From positions 62,001 to 126,000 of the forward strand of contig NZ_ACYY01000009.1 of the NCBI RefSeq assembly GCF_000176015.1: a DNA stretch of 64,000 bases, given 5' to 3'. Position 1 is the stretch's first letter. Each line of letters starts with the position of its first letter. Below the pieces are notes generated by a model. It was not told the DNA's origin, searched no databases, and saw only the letters and a program-made list of their open reading frames with translations. This document shows, piece after piece, positions 1 to 9,633 of this stretch. The position numbers and the translations under genes are program-made. This DNA comes from Rhodobacter ferrooxidans. GTDB taxonomy: Bacteria; Pseudomonadota; Alphaproteobacteria; Rhodobacterales; Rhodobacteraceae.

Positions 1-592
1 GTTCTCGCTGCTGCCGACCAGCCACGCGCTGCAATTCTACGCCGGGCGCGCGCCGCAGCGGGTCGGCAATCGCCACCCCCTCTCCACCCCCTTCGGCTGC
101 TACCCCTGCGCCGATGGCCAGGCGGTGATCGCGGTGCTGGGCGACGGCCAGTGGAGCCGCCTTTGCACCCTGATCGGCGCGCCGGAAGCGGCAACCGACC
201 CGCGCTTTGCCACGGATGAGTTGCGCACCGAGCATGAACCTGCGGTGAAAGCCCTGATCGAGGCCTGGACCAAACCCCGCCCCGCAGCCGAAGTGACCGC
301 CGCCCTGTCCGCCGCGGGCATCCCCACCGCGCAGGTGCAAAGCCTGGCCGAAGCCGCCGCCTCGCCGCAGGCCACCGCCCGCGGGCTGGTGAGCGCCCTG
401 CCACACCACAGCCTCGGGTCAGCCCCCACCATCGGCCAACCCGTTCATTTCGATGGCGAAAAACCCATCGCTGCCGCGTCGGCCCCGGCGCTTGGCGGCC
501 AGTCCGACGCCATCCTGACCCGGCTTGGCATGGCCGACCAGATCGCCGCCCTGCGCGCCGCCGGTATCCTGCAAGGAGGCAGCGATGATTGA
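1..592 (+). CDS. CaiB/BaiF family CoA-transferase, 3' part
   Basis: The frame is open from the window edge, so only the last ~196 residues are visible. They carry the family signature GNRHPLSTPFGCYPCADG followed by VIAVLGDGQW, typical of the second half of class III (formyl-CoA:oxalate / carnitine type) CoA-transferases, which move CoA between carboxylic acids. The catalytic Asp lies in the missing N-terminal part. The stop overlaps the start of the acyl-CoA dehydrogenase gene by 8 bases, implying translational coupling and a shared acyl-CoA pathway. The actual acid substrate cannot be told from the sequence. Confidence 0.93.
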   Translation, partial: FSLLPTSHALQFYAGRAPQRVGNRHPLSTPFGCYPCADGQAVIAVLGDGQWSRLCTLIGAPEAATDPRFATDELRTEHEPAVKALIEAWTKPRPAAEVTAALSAAGIPTAQVQSLAEAAASPQATARGLVSALPHHSLGSAPTIGQPVHFDGEKPIAAASAPALGGQSDAILTRLGMADQIAALRAAGILQGGSDD

Positions 593-1724
593 CCTCTTTC
601 ACATGCTGACCGACGAAGAACGCGCCTTCCTCGCCATGCTTTCCCGCTTCTGCGCCGCCGAAATCGCGCCCAAAGCCGCGGCAACCGACGCCACCGCCCG
701 CTTCGTCGCCCCCCAGATCAAAGCCCTTGCCGAAACCGGCATGTTGGGCGCCAACCTGCCCGAGCCTTGGGGCGCAGGCATCTCGGCGCAAGCCCTGCTG
801 AAAGCGGTGGAGATTGTCGCCGGTGCCTGCGGCTCGACCGTTTCAGCGCTGACCGCGCATTATCTGGCCACCGACAGCCTGCTGCACGGCGGCGATGATG
901 CGATCCGCGCCCGCTATCTGCCCGCCGCCGCCGCTGGCACCAGCCTCGGCGCCTTTGCCCTGACCGAACCCAACGCCGGCTCCGACCCCGCCGACATGCG
1001 CAGCCGCGCCACCCGCACCCCGCAGGGCTACCACCTGAAGGGGCGCAAATGCTTCATCTCCAACGGCGGCGTGGCGGATTTCGTGGTGGTTTATGCGGTG
1101 ACCGACCCCGCCGCCGGGCATCGCGGCATTTCGGCCTTCGTGGTGGACAAGGGCACGCCCGGCTTCACCCCCGGCCGGGCCGAACAGACCATGGGCCTGC
1201 GCGGCGGCCATGTCTGGGAACTGGATTTCGACTGCCACCTGCCCGAAACTCAACGCCTTGGCCAAGAAGGGTCCGGCTTCAAGACCGCGATGAAAGTGCT
1301 GGACGCAGGTCGGGTGGAAGTGGCCGCCATGTGCATCGGCATCGCCCAGCAAGCCCTTGATCTGGCAACGCAATGGGCGAAAACCCGCATCATCGGCGGT
1401 GCGCCGCTGGCCGACCGGCAAGGCATCCGCTGGCAACTGGCGGATATGGCGCTTGATCTGCAATCCGCGCGCCTGCTGGCCCTCGAAGCCGCCCGCCAAC
1501 GCCAGAACCACGAACGCTTCAGCCTTGCCGCCAGCATGGCCAAACTGCACGCCTCGGAAATGGCGCATCGCGTCACCGATGCTGCCCTGCAACTGCACGG
1601 CGGCTACGGCTACACCCGCGATTTCCCGCTGGAACGGCTGGCCCGCGACGTCCGCATCATGCGAATCTACGAGGGCAGTTCGGAAATTCAACGCAACATC
1701 ATCTCGGCCTATCAGCTTTCCTGA
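585..1724 (+). CDS. Acyl-CoA dehydrogenase
   Basis: A 379-residue flavoprotein with the three-part acyl-CoA dehydrogenase fold, including [17 protein letters not shown] in the middle beta domain and [20 protein letters not shown] near the C-terminus. The catalytic base is the Glu of IYEGSSEIQ (about E363). The start chosen is the ATG preceded by AAGGAGGCAGCG, a strong ribosome binding site inside the 3' end of the CoA-transferase gene; a longer frame upstream has no such site. It should oxidise an acyl-CoA to the enoyl-CoA with electrons going to ETF. Chain length or branched specificity is unknown. The pairing with a CaiB-type transferase suggests one dedicated acid-degradation route. Confidence 0.95.
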   Translation: MIDLFHMLTDEERAFLAMLSRFCAAEIAPKAAATDATARFVAPQIKALAETGMLGANLPEPWGAGISAQALLKAVEIVAGACGSTVSALTAHYLATDSLLHGGDDAIRARYLPAAAAGTSLGAFALTEPNAGSDPADMRSRATRTPQGYHLKGRKCFISNGGVADFVVVYAVTDPAAGHRGISAFVVDKGTPGFTPGRAEQTMGLRGGHVWELDFDCHLPETQRLGQEGSGFKTAMKVLDAGRVEVAAMCIGIAQQALDLATQWAKTRIIGGAPLADRQGIRWQLADMALDLQSARLLALEAARQRQNHERFSLAASMAKLHASEMAHRVTDAALQLHGGYGYTRDFPLERLARDVRIMRIYEGSSEIQRNIISAYQLS

Positions 1725-1731
1725 GGACACC

Positions 1732-3411
1732 ATGACCCGCCACAACACCCGCGACATCTACCCCGCCGTAGGCTCCGAAATCACCGCCAAATCCTGGCTG
1801 ACCGAGGCGCCGATGCGGATGCTGATGAACAACCTGCACCCTGATGTGGCCGAAAACCCGCATGAATTGGTGGTTTACGGCGGCATCGGTCGCGCCGCCC
1901 GCACCTGGGAGGATTTCGACCGCATCGTGGCCAGCCTGAAAACCCTGAACGACGACGAGACCCTGCTGGTGCAGTCGGGCAAACCGGTCGGCGTGTTCCG
2001 CACCCACAAGGACGCGCCGCGGGTGCTGATCGCCAACTCCAATCTGGTGCCGCATTGGGCCACCTGGGACCACTTCAACGAACTCGATAAACGGGGTCTG
2101 GCGATGTATGGCCAGATGACCGCGGGATCGTGGATTTACATTGGAACTCAAGGCATTGTGCAGGGAACCTTCGAAACGTTTGCCGAGGCCGGGCGGCAGC
2201 ATTACGGCGGCGACCTGAAGGGCCGCTGGATTCTGACAGCCGGCCTGGGCGGCATGGGCGGCGCGCAACCCTTGGCGGCGGTAATGGCCGGGGCCTGCTG
2301 CCTGGCGGTGGAATGTGACGAGACCAGAATAGATTTTCGCATCAGAACCAGATACCTGGATGCCAAAGCTCAGACTCTGGATGAAGCCCTTGCAATGATC
2401 GCCGGCTGGACGGCCAAGGGCGAGGCGAAGTCGGTGGGCCTGCTGGGCAACGCCGCCGACATCTTCCCCGAACTGGTCGCCCGGATGAAACAGGGCGGCC
2501 CCCGCCCCGATATCGTCACCGACCAGACCTCGGCCCACGATCCCTTGCACGGCTACCTGCCGCAGGGCTGGGGCGTGGCGCAATGGCGCGCGGTGCAGGA
2601 AACCGACCCGAAAGCGGTGGAAAAGGCCGCCCGCGCCAGCATGAAAACCCATGTGGCGGCAATGGTCGATTTCTGGAACGCACGCGTGCCGACCCTCGAC
2701 TATGGCAACAACATCCGGCAGGTGGCGCTGGACGAGGGGCTGGAAAACGCCTTCGCCTTCCCCGGCTTCGTGCCCGCCTATATCCGCCCGCTGTTCTGCC
2801 GCGGCATCGGCCCGTTCCGCTGGGTGGCGCTGTCGGGCGACCCCGAGGATATCTACAAGACCGACGCCGCGATGAAGAAACTGTTCCCGGAAAACACCCA
2901 TCTGCACACCTGGCTCGACATGGCCGCCGAGCGCATCGCCTTTCAGGGCCTGCCCGCCCGCATTTGCTGGATCGGCCTTGGCGACCGCCACCGCGCCGGG
3001 CTGATGTTCAACGACATGGTGGCCTCGGGTGAACTCAAGGCCCCGATCGTGATCGGCCGCGACCACCTCGATTCGGGTTCCGTCGCCAGCCCCAACCGCG
3101 AGACCGAGGCGATGCAGGACGGCTCGGATGCCGTCTCTGACTGGCCGCTGCTGAACGCGCTCTTGAACACCGCCTCGGGCGCCACCTGGGTCTCGATCCA
3201 CCACGGCGGCGGCGTCGGCATGGGCTTTTCGCAACACTCCGGCATGGTCATCGTCGCTGACGGCACCCCGGACGCCGCCCGCCGCCTGCAAAACGTGCTG
3301 TGGAACGACCCCGCCACCGGCGTGATGCGCCACGCCGACGCGGGTTACCAAACCGCCCTCGACTGCGCCCGCGAGCACGACCTGAACCTGCCCGCCATCC
3401 TCGGCACCTGA
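1732..3411 (+). CDS. hutU: Urocanate hydratase
   Basis: 559 residues, the usual length. It catalyses step two of histidine degradation, urocanate to 4-imidazolone-5-propionate, with tightly bound NAD+. The NAD-site motif [12 protein letters not shown], the [21 protein letters not shown] block and the catalytic Cys (about C412) in [17 protein letters not shown] are all present. The start ATG follows the acyl-CoA dehydrogenase stop by 7 bases, so the genes are probably cotranscribed. No hutH, hutI or hutG is present in the window, so the usual hut operon is split or extends elsewhere. A short stretch around 2317-2390 uses AGA and ATA codons that are rare in neighbouring genes. Confidence 0.97.
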   Translation: MTRHNTRDIYPAVGSEITAKSWLTEAPMRMLMNNLHPDVAENPHELVVYGGIGRAARTWEDFDRIVASLKTLNDDETLLVQSGKPVGVFRTHKDAPRVLIANSNLVPHWATWDHFNELDKRGLAMYGQMTAGSWIYIGTQGIVQGTFETFAEAGRQHYGGDLKGRWILTAGLGGMGGAQPLAAVMAGACCLAVECDETRIDFRIRTRYLDAKAQTLDEALAMIAGWTAKGEAKSVGLLGNAADIFPELVARMKQGGPRPDIVTDQTSAHDPLHGYLPQGWGVAQWRAVQETDPKAVEKAARASMKTHVAAMVDFWNARVPTLDYGNNIRQVALDEGLENAFAFPGFVPAYIRPLFCRGIGPFRWVALSGDPEDIYKTDAAMKKLFPENTHLHTWLDMAAERIAFQGLPARICWIGLGDRHRAGLMFNDMVASGELKAPIVIGRDHLDSGSVASPNRETEAMQDGSDAVSDWPLLNALLNTASGATWVSIHHGGGVGMGFSQHSGMVIVADGTPDAARRLQNVLWNDPATGVMRHADAGYQTALDCAREHDLNLPAILGT

Positions 3412-3475
3412 TTTCTCCTTTGCTCAAATATCCCCGGGGGGTCCGGGGGGCAGGCAGCCCCCCGGCCTCTCCACC
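3412..3475. repeat. Intergenic repeat, A-type copy 1 (reverse orientation)
   Basis: Immediately after the hutU stop. It holds the conserved tail TTTCTCCTTTGCTCAAATAT followed by a 9-bp G+C hairpin (3433-3441 with 3447-3455, loop AGGCA). The reverse complement of the tail matches the cores at 4191, 11161 and (inverted) 11205. The hairpin could reduce read-through or stabilise the hutU mRNA end. It is one of at least four A-type copies in the window. Confidence 0.8.
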
Positions 3476-3491
3476 AGACCGGAGCCTGCCC

Positions 3492-4145
3492 ATGCACTAC
3501 GCCCCCGGCACCGAGCCCTGCCCGCTGCCGTTCAGCCCGTTCAAATCCTGCACCGTGCCGCGGCCGATCGGCTGGATCTCCACAATCTCGAAAACCGGCC
3601 GCCCCAACCTCGCGCCCTACAGCCAGTGGCAGAACCTCAGCTTTGACCCACCGATGGTGATGTTCGCCGCCAACCCCTACAGCGACGGCCGCCGCAAGCA
3701 CACGGTGATCAATGCCGAGGATACCGGCTGGTTCGTCTGGAACATGGCCACCTACGCGCTGCGCGAGGCAGTCAACATCTCGGCGATGGAATGGCCCGAA
3801 GGCGTGGACGAGTTCGAAAAGGCCGGCGTCACCCACGCGCCTTGCATCGACGCCCCCGGCCCGCGGGTGGCCGAAAGCCCGGCGCAGTTCGAGTGCCGGT
3901 TTCATTCGACCCACCGGCTGCGCGGCAACTCGGCGCATGGCGGGGTGGATGTGGTTTACGGCGAGGTGGTGCGGATTCACGTGGCCGACCATGTGCTGAC
4001 CGCCGAAGGCAAGCTCGACATCGCAGCGATCCGGCCGCTGGCCCGGCTGGGGTATTACGATTACACCACCGTCACCGAGGTGTTCGAGATGCGGATTCCG
4101 GGGGCCTCGGGCATGGCGGCGGCGGGGCTGGAGGGCAAGGCTTGA
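3492..4145 (+). CDS. Flavin reductase family protein (FMN-binding split barrel)
   Basis: 217 residues. The N-terminal PRPIGWISTISKTGRPNLAPYS and NLSFDPPMVMFAAN segments are typical of the DIM6/NTAB flavin-reductase-like family, which bind FMN and often serve as reductase partners of two-component monooxygenases or as stand-alone NAD(P)H:flavin reductases. The start is the first ATG after the repeat at 3412; a longer frame would run through that repeat. It lies 80 bp behind hutU on the same strand, so a histidine or imidazole oxidation role is possible but is only inference. No membrane segment or signal peptide is visible. Confidence 0.88.
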   Translation: MHYAPGTEPCPLPFSPFKSCTVPRPIGWISTISKTGRPNLAPYSQWQNLSFDPPMVMFAANPYSDGRRKHTVINAEDTGWFVWNMATYALREAVNISAMEWPEGVDEFEKAGVTHAPCIDAPGPRVAESPAQFECRFHSTHRLRGNSAHGGVDVVYGEVVRIHVADHVLTAEGKLDIAAIRPLARLGYYDYTTVTEVFEMRIPGASGMAAAGLEGKA

Positions 4146-4146
4146 G

Positions 4147-4215
4147 CAAGGGGGGCTCGCCCCCCTCTTGGCCTTTGGCCAATTCACCCCGGAGGATATT
4201 TGTCCAAAGGAGAAA
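4147..4215. repeat. Intergenic repeat, A-type copy 2 (forward orientation)
   Basis: Fills the gap between two convergent genes. In order it has a GGGGGG/CCCCCC hairpin (4150-4165), a second perfect palindrome TTGGCCTTTGGCCAA (4168-4182), and the conserved tail GGATATTTGTCCAAAGGAG. The same order, inverted, is seen at 11205-11275. Position and symmetry fit a bidirectional terminator or mRNA-end element. Confidence 0.82.
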
Positions 4216-4223
4216 TGCGCAGG

Positions 4224-5641
4224 TCAGGGGGTGGCGCGCAGCACGGCGCCGGGGTTCATGATGCCAAGCGGATCGAGGGCGGACTTGATTGCCCGCATTG
4301 CCGCCAGTTTGGCGGGGTCGGCGTAGTTCTCCAGATCATCGACCTTCAGCCGCCCGATGCCGTGTTCGGCAGAGACCGAGCCGCCCATCGCATCGACCAT
4401 GTCATGCACCAGGGTCTTGATCGCGGCGCGCTGATCTTCATGCGCCGCCCGGTGGCCGCCGCGCGGCGGAAAGACGTTGTAATGCAGGTTGCCGTCGCCC
4501 AGATGGCCAAAGCAGTTGATCCGCCAATCGCCCAAAGCCGCCAGCGCCGGGGGAGCCGTGGCAAGGAACTCGGGGATCAGGCTCAGGGGCAGCGAGATGT
4601 CGTGGCTGGACACCGCGCCGATGCGGCGGTTGGCCTCGGGCAGGCTTTCGCGCAGGGTCCAGAAGCTGGCGCGTTGAGCGGCGGAACTGGCGATCACCCC
4701 GTCGAGGGCCAGGCCTCCGGCTTCGGCGGCGGCGAACAGGCCTTCCAACGCCGCGGTCGGATCAAGCCCCATCGGCATGCCGATGTCGATCAGCACCATC
4801 CATTCGGGCGGCGTGGCGAAGGGTTGCCGCACGCTCGGCATGGTCTCGGTCAGGAAATCGAGGCCGGTGCGGTGGATCAGCTCGAAGGCCGAGATCATCC
4901 CGCCCAGCCGCGCCTGTGCCAGGGCCAGCAGATGCAGCGCCGCTTGCGGGTCGGGCACCGTCAGGAAGGCCGCCCCTTCCGCAGCAGGCCGCGGAAACAG
5001 CTTCAGGCTCGCGGCGGTGATCACCCCCAAGGTGCCTTCCGACCCGATCAGCAGGTTCTTCAGATCATAGCCGGTGTTGTCCTTGCGCAGCCGTTTCAGC
5101 CCGTGCCAGATGCTGCCATCGGGCAAGACCGCCTCCAACCCCAGGCACAGGTCGCGCGCATTGCCATAGCGCAGCACGTTCACCCCCCGGCATTGCAGGC
5201 CAGATTGCCGCCGATCCGGCAGGAGCCTTGCGCGGCAAGGGTCAGCGGGAACAGCCGCGCCGCCGCTTCCGCCGTCGCCTGCACATCGGCCAGAACCGCG
5301 CCCGCCTCGGCGATCAGCACGTTTTCCTCCGGGTAGATCGCCCGCACTTTCGCCATGCGTTCCAGCGAGATCAGCAACGGTGCGGGGCCATCTGGCATCA
5401 CCTGCCCGCCCACCAGCCCGGTGCCCCCGCCCAAAGGCACCACGCCGACACGGGCCGCGGCACAGGCGCGGATCAGGGTCGCCACCTGTTCCACCGTCCG
5501 CGGCAAAGCCACCGCCGCCCCCTGCCCGTGCCAGCGCCCGCGCGGCTCGGACAGGTGGCGCGGCTCGGGGGGGCGCAGGGTGTCGGGGGGCAACTGGCTG
5601 GCCAGCATTTCCAGAAAGGCGGGGGCGGCGGGGTTCAGCAT
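4224..5641 (-). pseudogene. FAD-linked oxidase (GlcD / D-2-hydroxyacid dehydrogenase type), frameshifted
   Basis: Two adjoining reading frames together make one complete ~470-residue protein. The first (5641 down to 5180) carries the FAD-binding PCMH part with VPLGGGTGLVGGQV and ends GSCRIGGNLACNAGG then stop. The second (from 5183) resumes with NVLRYGNARDLCLGLEAVLPDG and continues to the C-terminal FAD-oxidase motifs HLGDGNLHYNV and SAEHGIGRLKVDDL. The break is at a run of six G residues (5184-5189 region): a seventh G would restore the frame through NAGGVNVLRYG. Intact relatives oxidise D-2-hydroxyacids such as glycolate, D-lactate or D-2-hydroxyglutarate. It could be a real pseudogene, a phase-variable tract or a sequencing error. 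Confidence 0.85.
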
Positions 5642-5657
5642 CAGGGGCCTTTGCGGT

Positions 5658-6188
5658 TCAGGGCAGAGTTCGGGCAATCTTTGCCAGCGCCTGCACCGTG
5701 CGCAGATTGCGCGCAGTCACCGGCAGTTTCAACCGCCCCAGCGCCTCGGCAAGGCGCGAGCGGCCGATGCCGACCGGGGCGTGCAGCCAAGCGAGATCGT
5801 TGGCGACCACCAGCGTCTCGCCATCCACGGCGCGGGCTTGCAGCGAAACCTGAAGATCGTCCGACAACCCATTACCAAGAAAGAAGAAATGTAGTGCGGT
5901 CGGTGCGGCTTCGGGAAACGGATTGGCCGCCAGTGCCGCCTCGATCTGCGCAAGGCTGCGCAGCAGCACCGGGGTGGCAATGCCGAACCGGCGGGCAAGG
6001 CCGTGCGAAATCCGCGCCGCCAACACCTCGGGCGCCTCCGCCGCGCGGAACACCGCATTGCCGCTTTGGATATGGCTGACCGCCCCCGGCAGGCCCAGAT
6101 CGGCCAGCAGCGCGCGAAACTCCGGCATCGGCAACCGGTTGGCGCCGCCGACATTCACCCCCCGCAGCAGGCAAACCCACACCGTCAT
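5658..6188 (-). CDS. DUF1697 family protein
   Basis: 176 residues beginning MTVWVCLLRGVNVGGANRLPM, with SHIQSGNAVF and a C-terminal TARNLRTVQALAKI. These are the recognisable marks of the DUF1697 family of small cytoplasmic proteins of unknown function. A GTG two codons upstream is possible, but the ATG matches where the family normally begins. It ends 16 bases before the start of the frameshifted FAD oxidase on the same strand. No catalytic residues can be assigned. Confidence 0.88.
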   Translation of the reverse strand: MTVWVCLLRGVNVGGANRLPMPEFRALLADLGLPGAVSHIQSGNAVFRAAEAPEVLAARISHGLARRFGIATPVLLRSLAQIEAALAANPFPEAAPTALHFFFLGNGLSDDLQVSLQARAVDGETLVVANDLAWLHAPVGIGRSRLAEALGRLKLPVTARNLRTVQALAKIARTLP

Positions 6189-6227
6189 CGCCACGAAGAC
6201 CGCGCGGCAGCGAGGGATGAGGGTGCC

Positions 6228-6812
6228 CTAGCCCGCATCGGTGCGCCCGCGCCGATCACCGCGCAGGTTGGCGTAAAGCACATGGTTGCGCCAGCGCCCG
6301 GCGATCTGCAGATAGCTTTGCGCGACGCCCTCATACTTGAAGCCGGTCTTTTCCAGCACCCCGCGCGACGGCGTGTTTTCGGGCAGGCAGGCGGCCTCGA
6401 TCCGGCTCAGGTCCATCACCGTGAAGGCGTGATGCACCACCGCCAGGATCGCCTCGCGCATGAAGCCCTGCCGCGCGAAGGGCTGGCCGATCCAGTAACC
6501 CAGCGTTCCCGCCTGCACCGGGCCACGGCGGATGTTGTCCAGCGTGATCGCCCCCAGCAACTGACTGTCGCTGCGCCGGATCAGCACCAGCGGCAGCGCC
6601 GTGCCCTGCGCCTGCGCCCGCGCCGCCCAGGTGACGCGGTTCACAAACGCCTTGCGGCCCAGGTGGTCTTCGGCCCAGACCGGTTCCCACGGCACAAGGA
6701 ATGTGGCGGAAACCTCGCGCAACCCCGCCCAGGCGCGGAAATCGCCCTGCACCGGCAGCCGCAGCGTCATGCGTTCGGTCTCGACCCGCAGTTTGCGCCG
6801 CAGCCCCAGCAT
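6228..6812 (-). CDS. GNAT N-acetyltransferase, RimJ/RimL-like
   Basis: 194 residues. It has the GNAT fold seen as an N-terminal TERMTLRLPVQGDF strand, GYWIGQPFARQGFMREAI around the acetyl-CoA pyrophosphate loop, and the C-terminal RIEAACLPENTPSRGVLEKTGFKYEG block. This is the pattern of RimJ-type ribosomal-protein alanine N-acetyltransferases, which acetylate protein N-termini, although the substrate here is not proven. The start ATG overlaps the stop of the M16 protease gene (ATGA), showing tight coupling in the thrC-protease-acetyltransferase operon. Confidence 0.92.
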   Translation of the reverse strand: MLGLRRKLRVETERMTLRLPVQGDFRAWAGLREVSATFLVPWEPVWAEDHLGRKAFVNRVTWAARAQAQGTALPLVLIRRSDSQLLGAITLDNIRRGPVQAGTLGYWIGQPFARQGFMREAILAVVHHAFTVMDLSRIEAACLPENTPSRGVLEKTGFKYEGVAQSYLQIAGRWRNHVLYANLRGDRRGRTDAG

Positions 6813-8071
6813 CAGCCGACCAGCCCGGCGCGGATCACCTCCAGCGTCGGCGCGTCCTGCACCGGGCCATACAGTGCCAGTGCGGCAGGCGAGGCCGCCA
6901 TCTGGCCGGCATAGCGGCGCACATCCGCCGTGGTCACGGCGTCGATCTTGGCCACGGCTTCGGCCACATCCGGCACCCGGCCAAAGATCGACAGCAGCCG
7001 CGCCAACCGTTCGGCCCGGCTGGAGGGGCTTTCCAGCCCCATCAGCAGCCCCGCCTTCAGTTGCGCCCGCGCCCGCGCCACTTCGGCCTCGGCCATGTCG
7101 CCCGCCGCACGTTTCAACTCGTCGATGGTCAGTTGCGTGAGGTCACCGATCTCCTCGGCCGAGGTGCCAGCATAGATGGTGATCTGGCCGGTATCCTCGT
7201 AAGCGCCCGACTGCGCGAAGATCGAGTAGCAAAGCCCTCTTTCTTCACGGATTTTCTGGAACAGGCGGCTCGACATGCCCCCCCCCAGTGCCGTCGCATA
7301 GATCTGGGCGATATAGACATCGGGGTGCAGATAGCTTGGCGCCTCGAAGGCGAGAGCGAAATGCACCTGCTCCAGATCCTTGACCTCGCGCCGTTCGGCC
7401 CCCGAGAACCGCGCGGGCTGGATCGCCGATGCGCCCACCGGTTTCAGCCCGCCAAAGATCGCCTGCGCCTGCGCCAGAATGGCGTCGTGATCCACCCCGC
7501 CCGCCGCCGCCAGGATCATCTGGTCCGGCCCGTAATGTTCCGCCACAAAGCCGGTCAGATCGGCGCGGGCGAAGGCCGAGACCCGCTCGGCGGTGCCCAG
7601 AATGGTGCGGCCAAACGGTTGGTCGGGATAGCTGACCTCTTGCAGCCAGTCGAAGATGATGTCGTCGGGCGTGTCCAGCGCCTGACCGATTTCCTGCAGG
7701 ATCACATGGCGTTCAACCTCGATCTCCTTGGGGTCGAACACCGGGTTCAGCACGATATCCGAGATCACATCCAGCGCCAGCGCCACATCGGCCGACAGCA
7801 CGCGGGCGTAATAGGCGGTCATTTCCTTGGAGGTATAGGCGTTGATGAAACCGCCAACGTCTTCAATTTCCTCGGCAATCTGCAGGGCCGTGCGCCGCTT
7901 GGTGCCCTTGAATGCCATGTGTTCCAGAAAATGCGCGATGCCGTTCTGTTCGGGGCGTTCATGCCGCCCGCCTGCCTGCACCCAGATGCCGACCGAGGCC
8001 GATTGCAGCCCCGGCATGGCTTCGGTCACCACCCGCAGCCCGTTGGGCAGGGTATCGAGTCTGACGGTCAA
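6812..8071 (-). CDS. M16 family zinc peptidase (mitochondrial-processing-peptidase-like)
   Basis: 419 residues. The inverted zinc motif HFLEH is at residues 47-51, with the downstream Glu of EVERHVILQEI as the third ligand region. This is the bacterial PepR/YmxG type related to the mitochondrial processing peptidase beta subunit. The start is taken as TTG at 8071, which overlaps the thrC stop (TTGA) and has GAGAGG just upstream; it gives MTVRLDTLPNGLRVVTE, where the family normally begins, while the longer frame is only thrC read out of phase. The thrC neighbour is common in alphaproteobacteria. A cytoplasmic or envelope peptide-processing role is inferred. Confidence 0.93.
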   Translation of the reverse strand: MTVRLDTLPNGLRVVTEAMPGLQSASVGIWVQAGGRHERPEQNGIAHFLEHMAFKGTKRRTALQIAEEIEDVGGFINAYTSKEMTAYYARVLSADVALALDVISDIVLNPVFDPKEIEVERHVILQEIGQALDTPDDIIFDWLQEVSYPDQPFGRTILGTAERVSAFARADLTGFVAEHYGPDQMILAAAGGVDHDAILAQAQAIFGGLKPVGASAIQPARFSGAERREVKDLEQVHFALAFEAPSYLHPDVYIAQIYATALGGGMSSRLFQKIREERGLCYSIFAQSGAYEDTGQITIYAGTSAEEIGDLTQLTIDELKRAAGDMAEAEVARARAQLKAGLLMGLESPSSRAERLARLLSIFGRVPDVAEAVAKIDAVTTADVRRYAGQMAASPAALALYGPVQDAPTLEVIRAGLVG

Positions 8072-9453
8072 AGGGCGATCCTCTCGCGGATAAGGGCTTG
8101 CAGCGCGCATAGGTCGTTGGGCACCCGGGTCACCCGTTCGGGGCGGTCGTAAAGGTCGGCCATATGCGGCGGCAAGGCCGGACGGATGCCGCAGGCGGCC
8201 TGCACCGCATCGGGGAACTTGGCGGGATGCGCCGTGGCAAGGGTGATCATCGGCACCGGGCCAAGGTGGTCGGCGGCGACCTTCACCGCCACGGCGGAAT
8301 GCGGGCACAGCACCTCGCCGGTGGCCGCCAGCGTGGCCGCGATGGTGGCCGAGGTCTCTTCCTCCGAGCAGCGCCCCGAGGCGAAGGTTTCGCGCAGGCT
8401 CTGCAACGCCCCCTGGCTGATGCGGAACCCGCCCGATTTCATCTCGTCCATCACCGCCGCCACCGCCGCGCCATCGCGCCCGTAGGCATCGAACAGCGCG
8501 CGTTCGAAGTTCGACGACACCTGAATATCCATCGACGGGCTGATCGAGGGTTTCACCCCGTTGGTGCGATGGTCGCCGGTCCGCAGCGCCCGGTCCAGAA
8601 TGTCGTTCTGGTTGGTGGCGATCACCAGCTTTTCGATCGGCAGACCCATCTTGCGCGCGATGTAACCCGCGAAGATGTCACCGAAATTGCCGGTGGGCAC
8701 GGTGAAGCTGACCGCCCGCCCCGGTGCGCCCAGCGCCACGGCGCTATAGAAATAGTAAACCACCTGCGCCAGCACCCGCGCCCAGTTGATGCTGTTCACC
8801 CCTGCCAGATGCACGCCGTCGCGGAAGGCGAAATCGTTGAACATGTCCTTCAGCCGGGCCTGACAATCGTCGAAATCGCCCTCCATCGCCAGCGCATGCA
8901 CGTTGCTTTCGGTGGGCGTGGTCATCTGCCGCCGCTGGACCTCTGACACCCGTCCATGCGGGAACAGGATCACCACGTCGATGTTTTTCAGCCCCCGGAA
9001 CGCCTCGATCGCCGCCGAGCCGGTATCGCCCGAGGTGGCACCCACGATGGTGATCCGCTGGCCGGATTTCGCCAAGGCCGCCTGCATCATCTGGCCGATG
9101 ATCTGCATGGCGAAATCCTTGAACGCCAGCGTCGGACCGTGGAACAGCTCCAGCACGAAATGGTTCGGGCCGATCTGCACCAGCGGCGCGCGGGCGGCAT
9201 GGTCGAACCCGGCATAGGCGGCGGCAATCAGGCGGCGGAACTCGGCGTCGGTGAAGGTGTCGCCCAGAAACGGCCGCATCACCCGGAACGCGGTTTCCTC
9301 GTAGGACAGCCCGGCCAGCGCGGCAATTTCCGCGGCGGGCAGCACCGGCACCGTTTCCGGCACATAAAGCCCGCCGTCGCGGGCAAGGCCGGTCATCATC
9401 GCCTCGCCAAAGCTCAAGGCAGGCGCCTGCCCCCGTGTCGAGATATACCGCAT
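8068..9453 (-). CDS. thrC: Threonine synthase
   Basis: 461 residues. It is a PLP enzyme converting O-phospho-L-homoserine to L-threonine. The N-terminal MRYISTRGQAPALSFGEAM and DGGLYVPETVP are characteristic, the PLP lysine is K112 in LAFKDFAMQ, and GATSGDTGSAAIEAF binds the phosphate. The start chosen matches the family N-terminus; additional in-frame sequence upstream has no support. It leads an overlapping run with the M16 peptidase and the acetyltransferase. The gap to the divergent tldD (180 bp) must hold its promoter, but no convincing box was identified. Confidence 0.97.
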   Translation of the reverse strand: MRYISTRGQAPALSFGEAMMTGLARDGGLYVPETVPVLPAAEIAALAGLSYEETAFRVMRPFLGDTFTDAEFRRLIAAAYAGFDHAARAPLVQIGPNHFVLELFHGPTLAFKDFAMQIIGQMMQAALAKSGQRITIVGATSGDTGSAAIEAFRGLKNIDVVILFPHGRVSEVQRRQMTTPTESNVHALAMEGDFDDCQARLKDMFNDFAFRDGVHLAGVNSINWARVLAQVVYYFYSAVALGAPGRAVSFTVPTGNFGDIFAGYIARKMGLPIEKLVIATNQNDILDRALRTGDHRTNGVKPSISPSMDIQVSSNFERALFDAYGRDGAAVAAVMDEMKSGGFRISQGALQSLRETFASGRCSEEETSATIAATLAATGEVLCPHSAVAVKVAADHLGPVPMITLATAHPAKFPDAVQAACGIRPALPPHMADLYDRPERVTRVPNDLCALQALIRERIAL

Positions 9454-9633
9454 CAAAGCCTCGTCCTGCCGCGCAATCCTGTCCGACGCCTGATACGCCA
9501 GACTGCAAGAACTGTCATCCCCGCCCGGGCTTCTGCAAGCGAAAACCGCAAGATATCGGGCCAGCCGCAGATTGCCATTGTTCCCAAGCCCGCCCACACC
9601 ATATCAAGCGGCAACGCCCAGGAAGGAACCCGC

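Noticed and set aside
4224-5677. Two separate proteins instead of one frameshifted FAD oxidase
   Set aside because: The second frame begins exactly where the first stops, and joined they give one continuous family-length protein, including a conserved block that spans the break.
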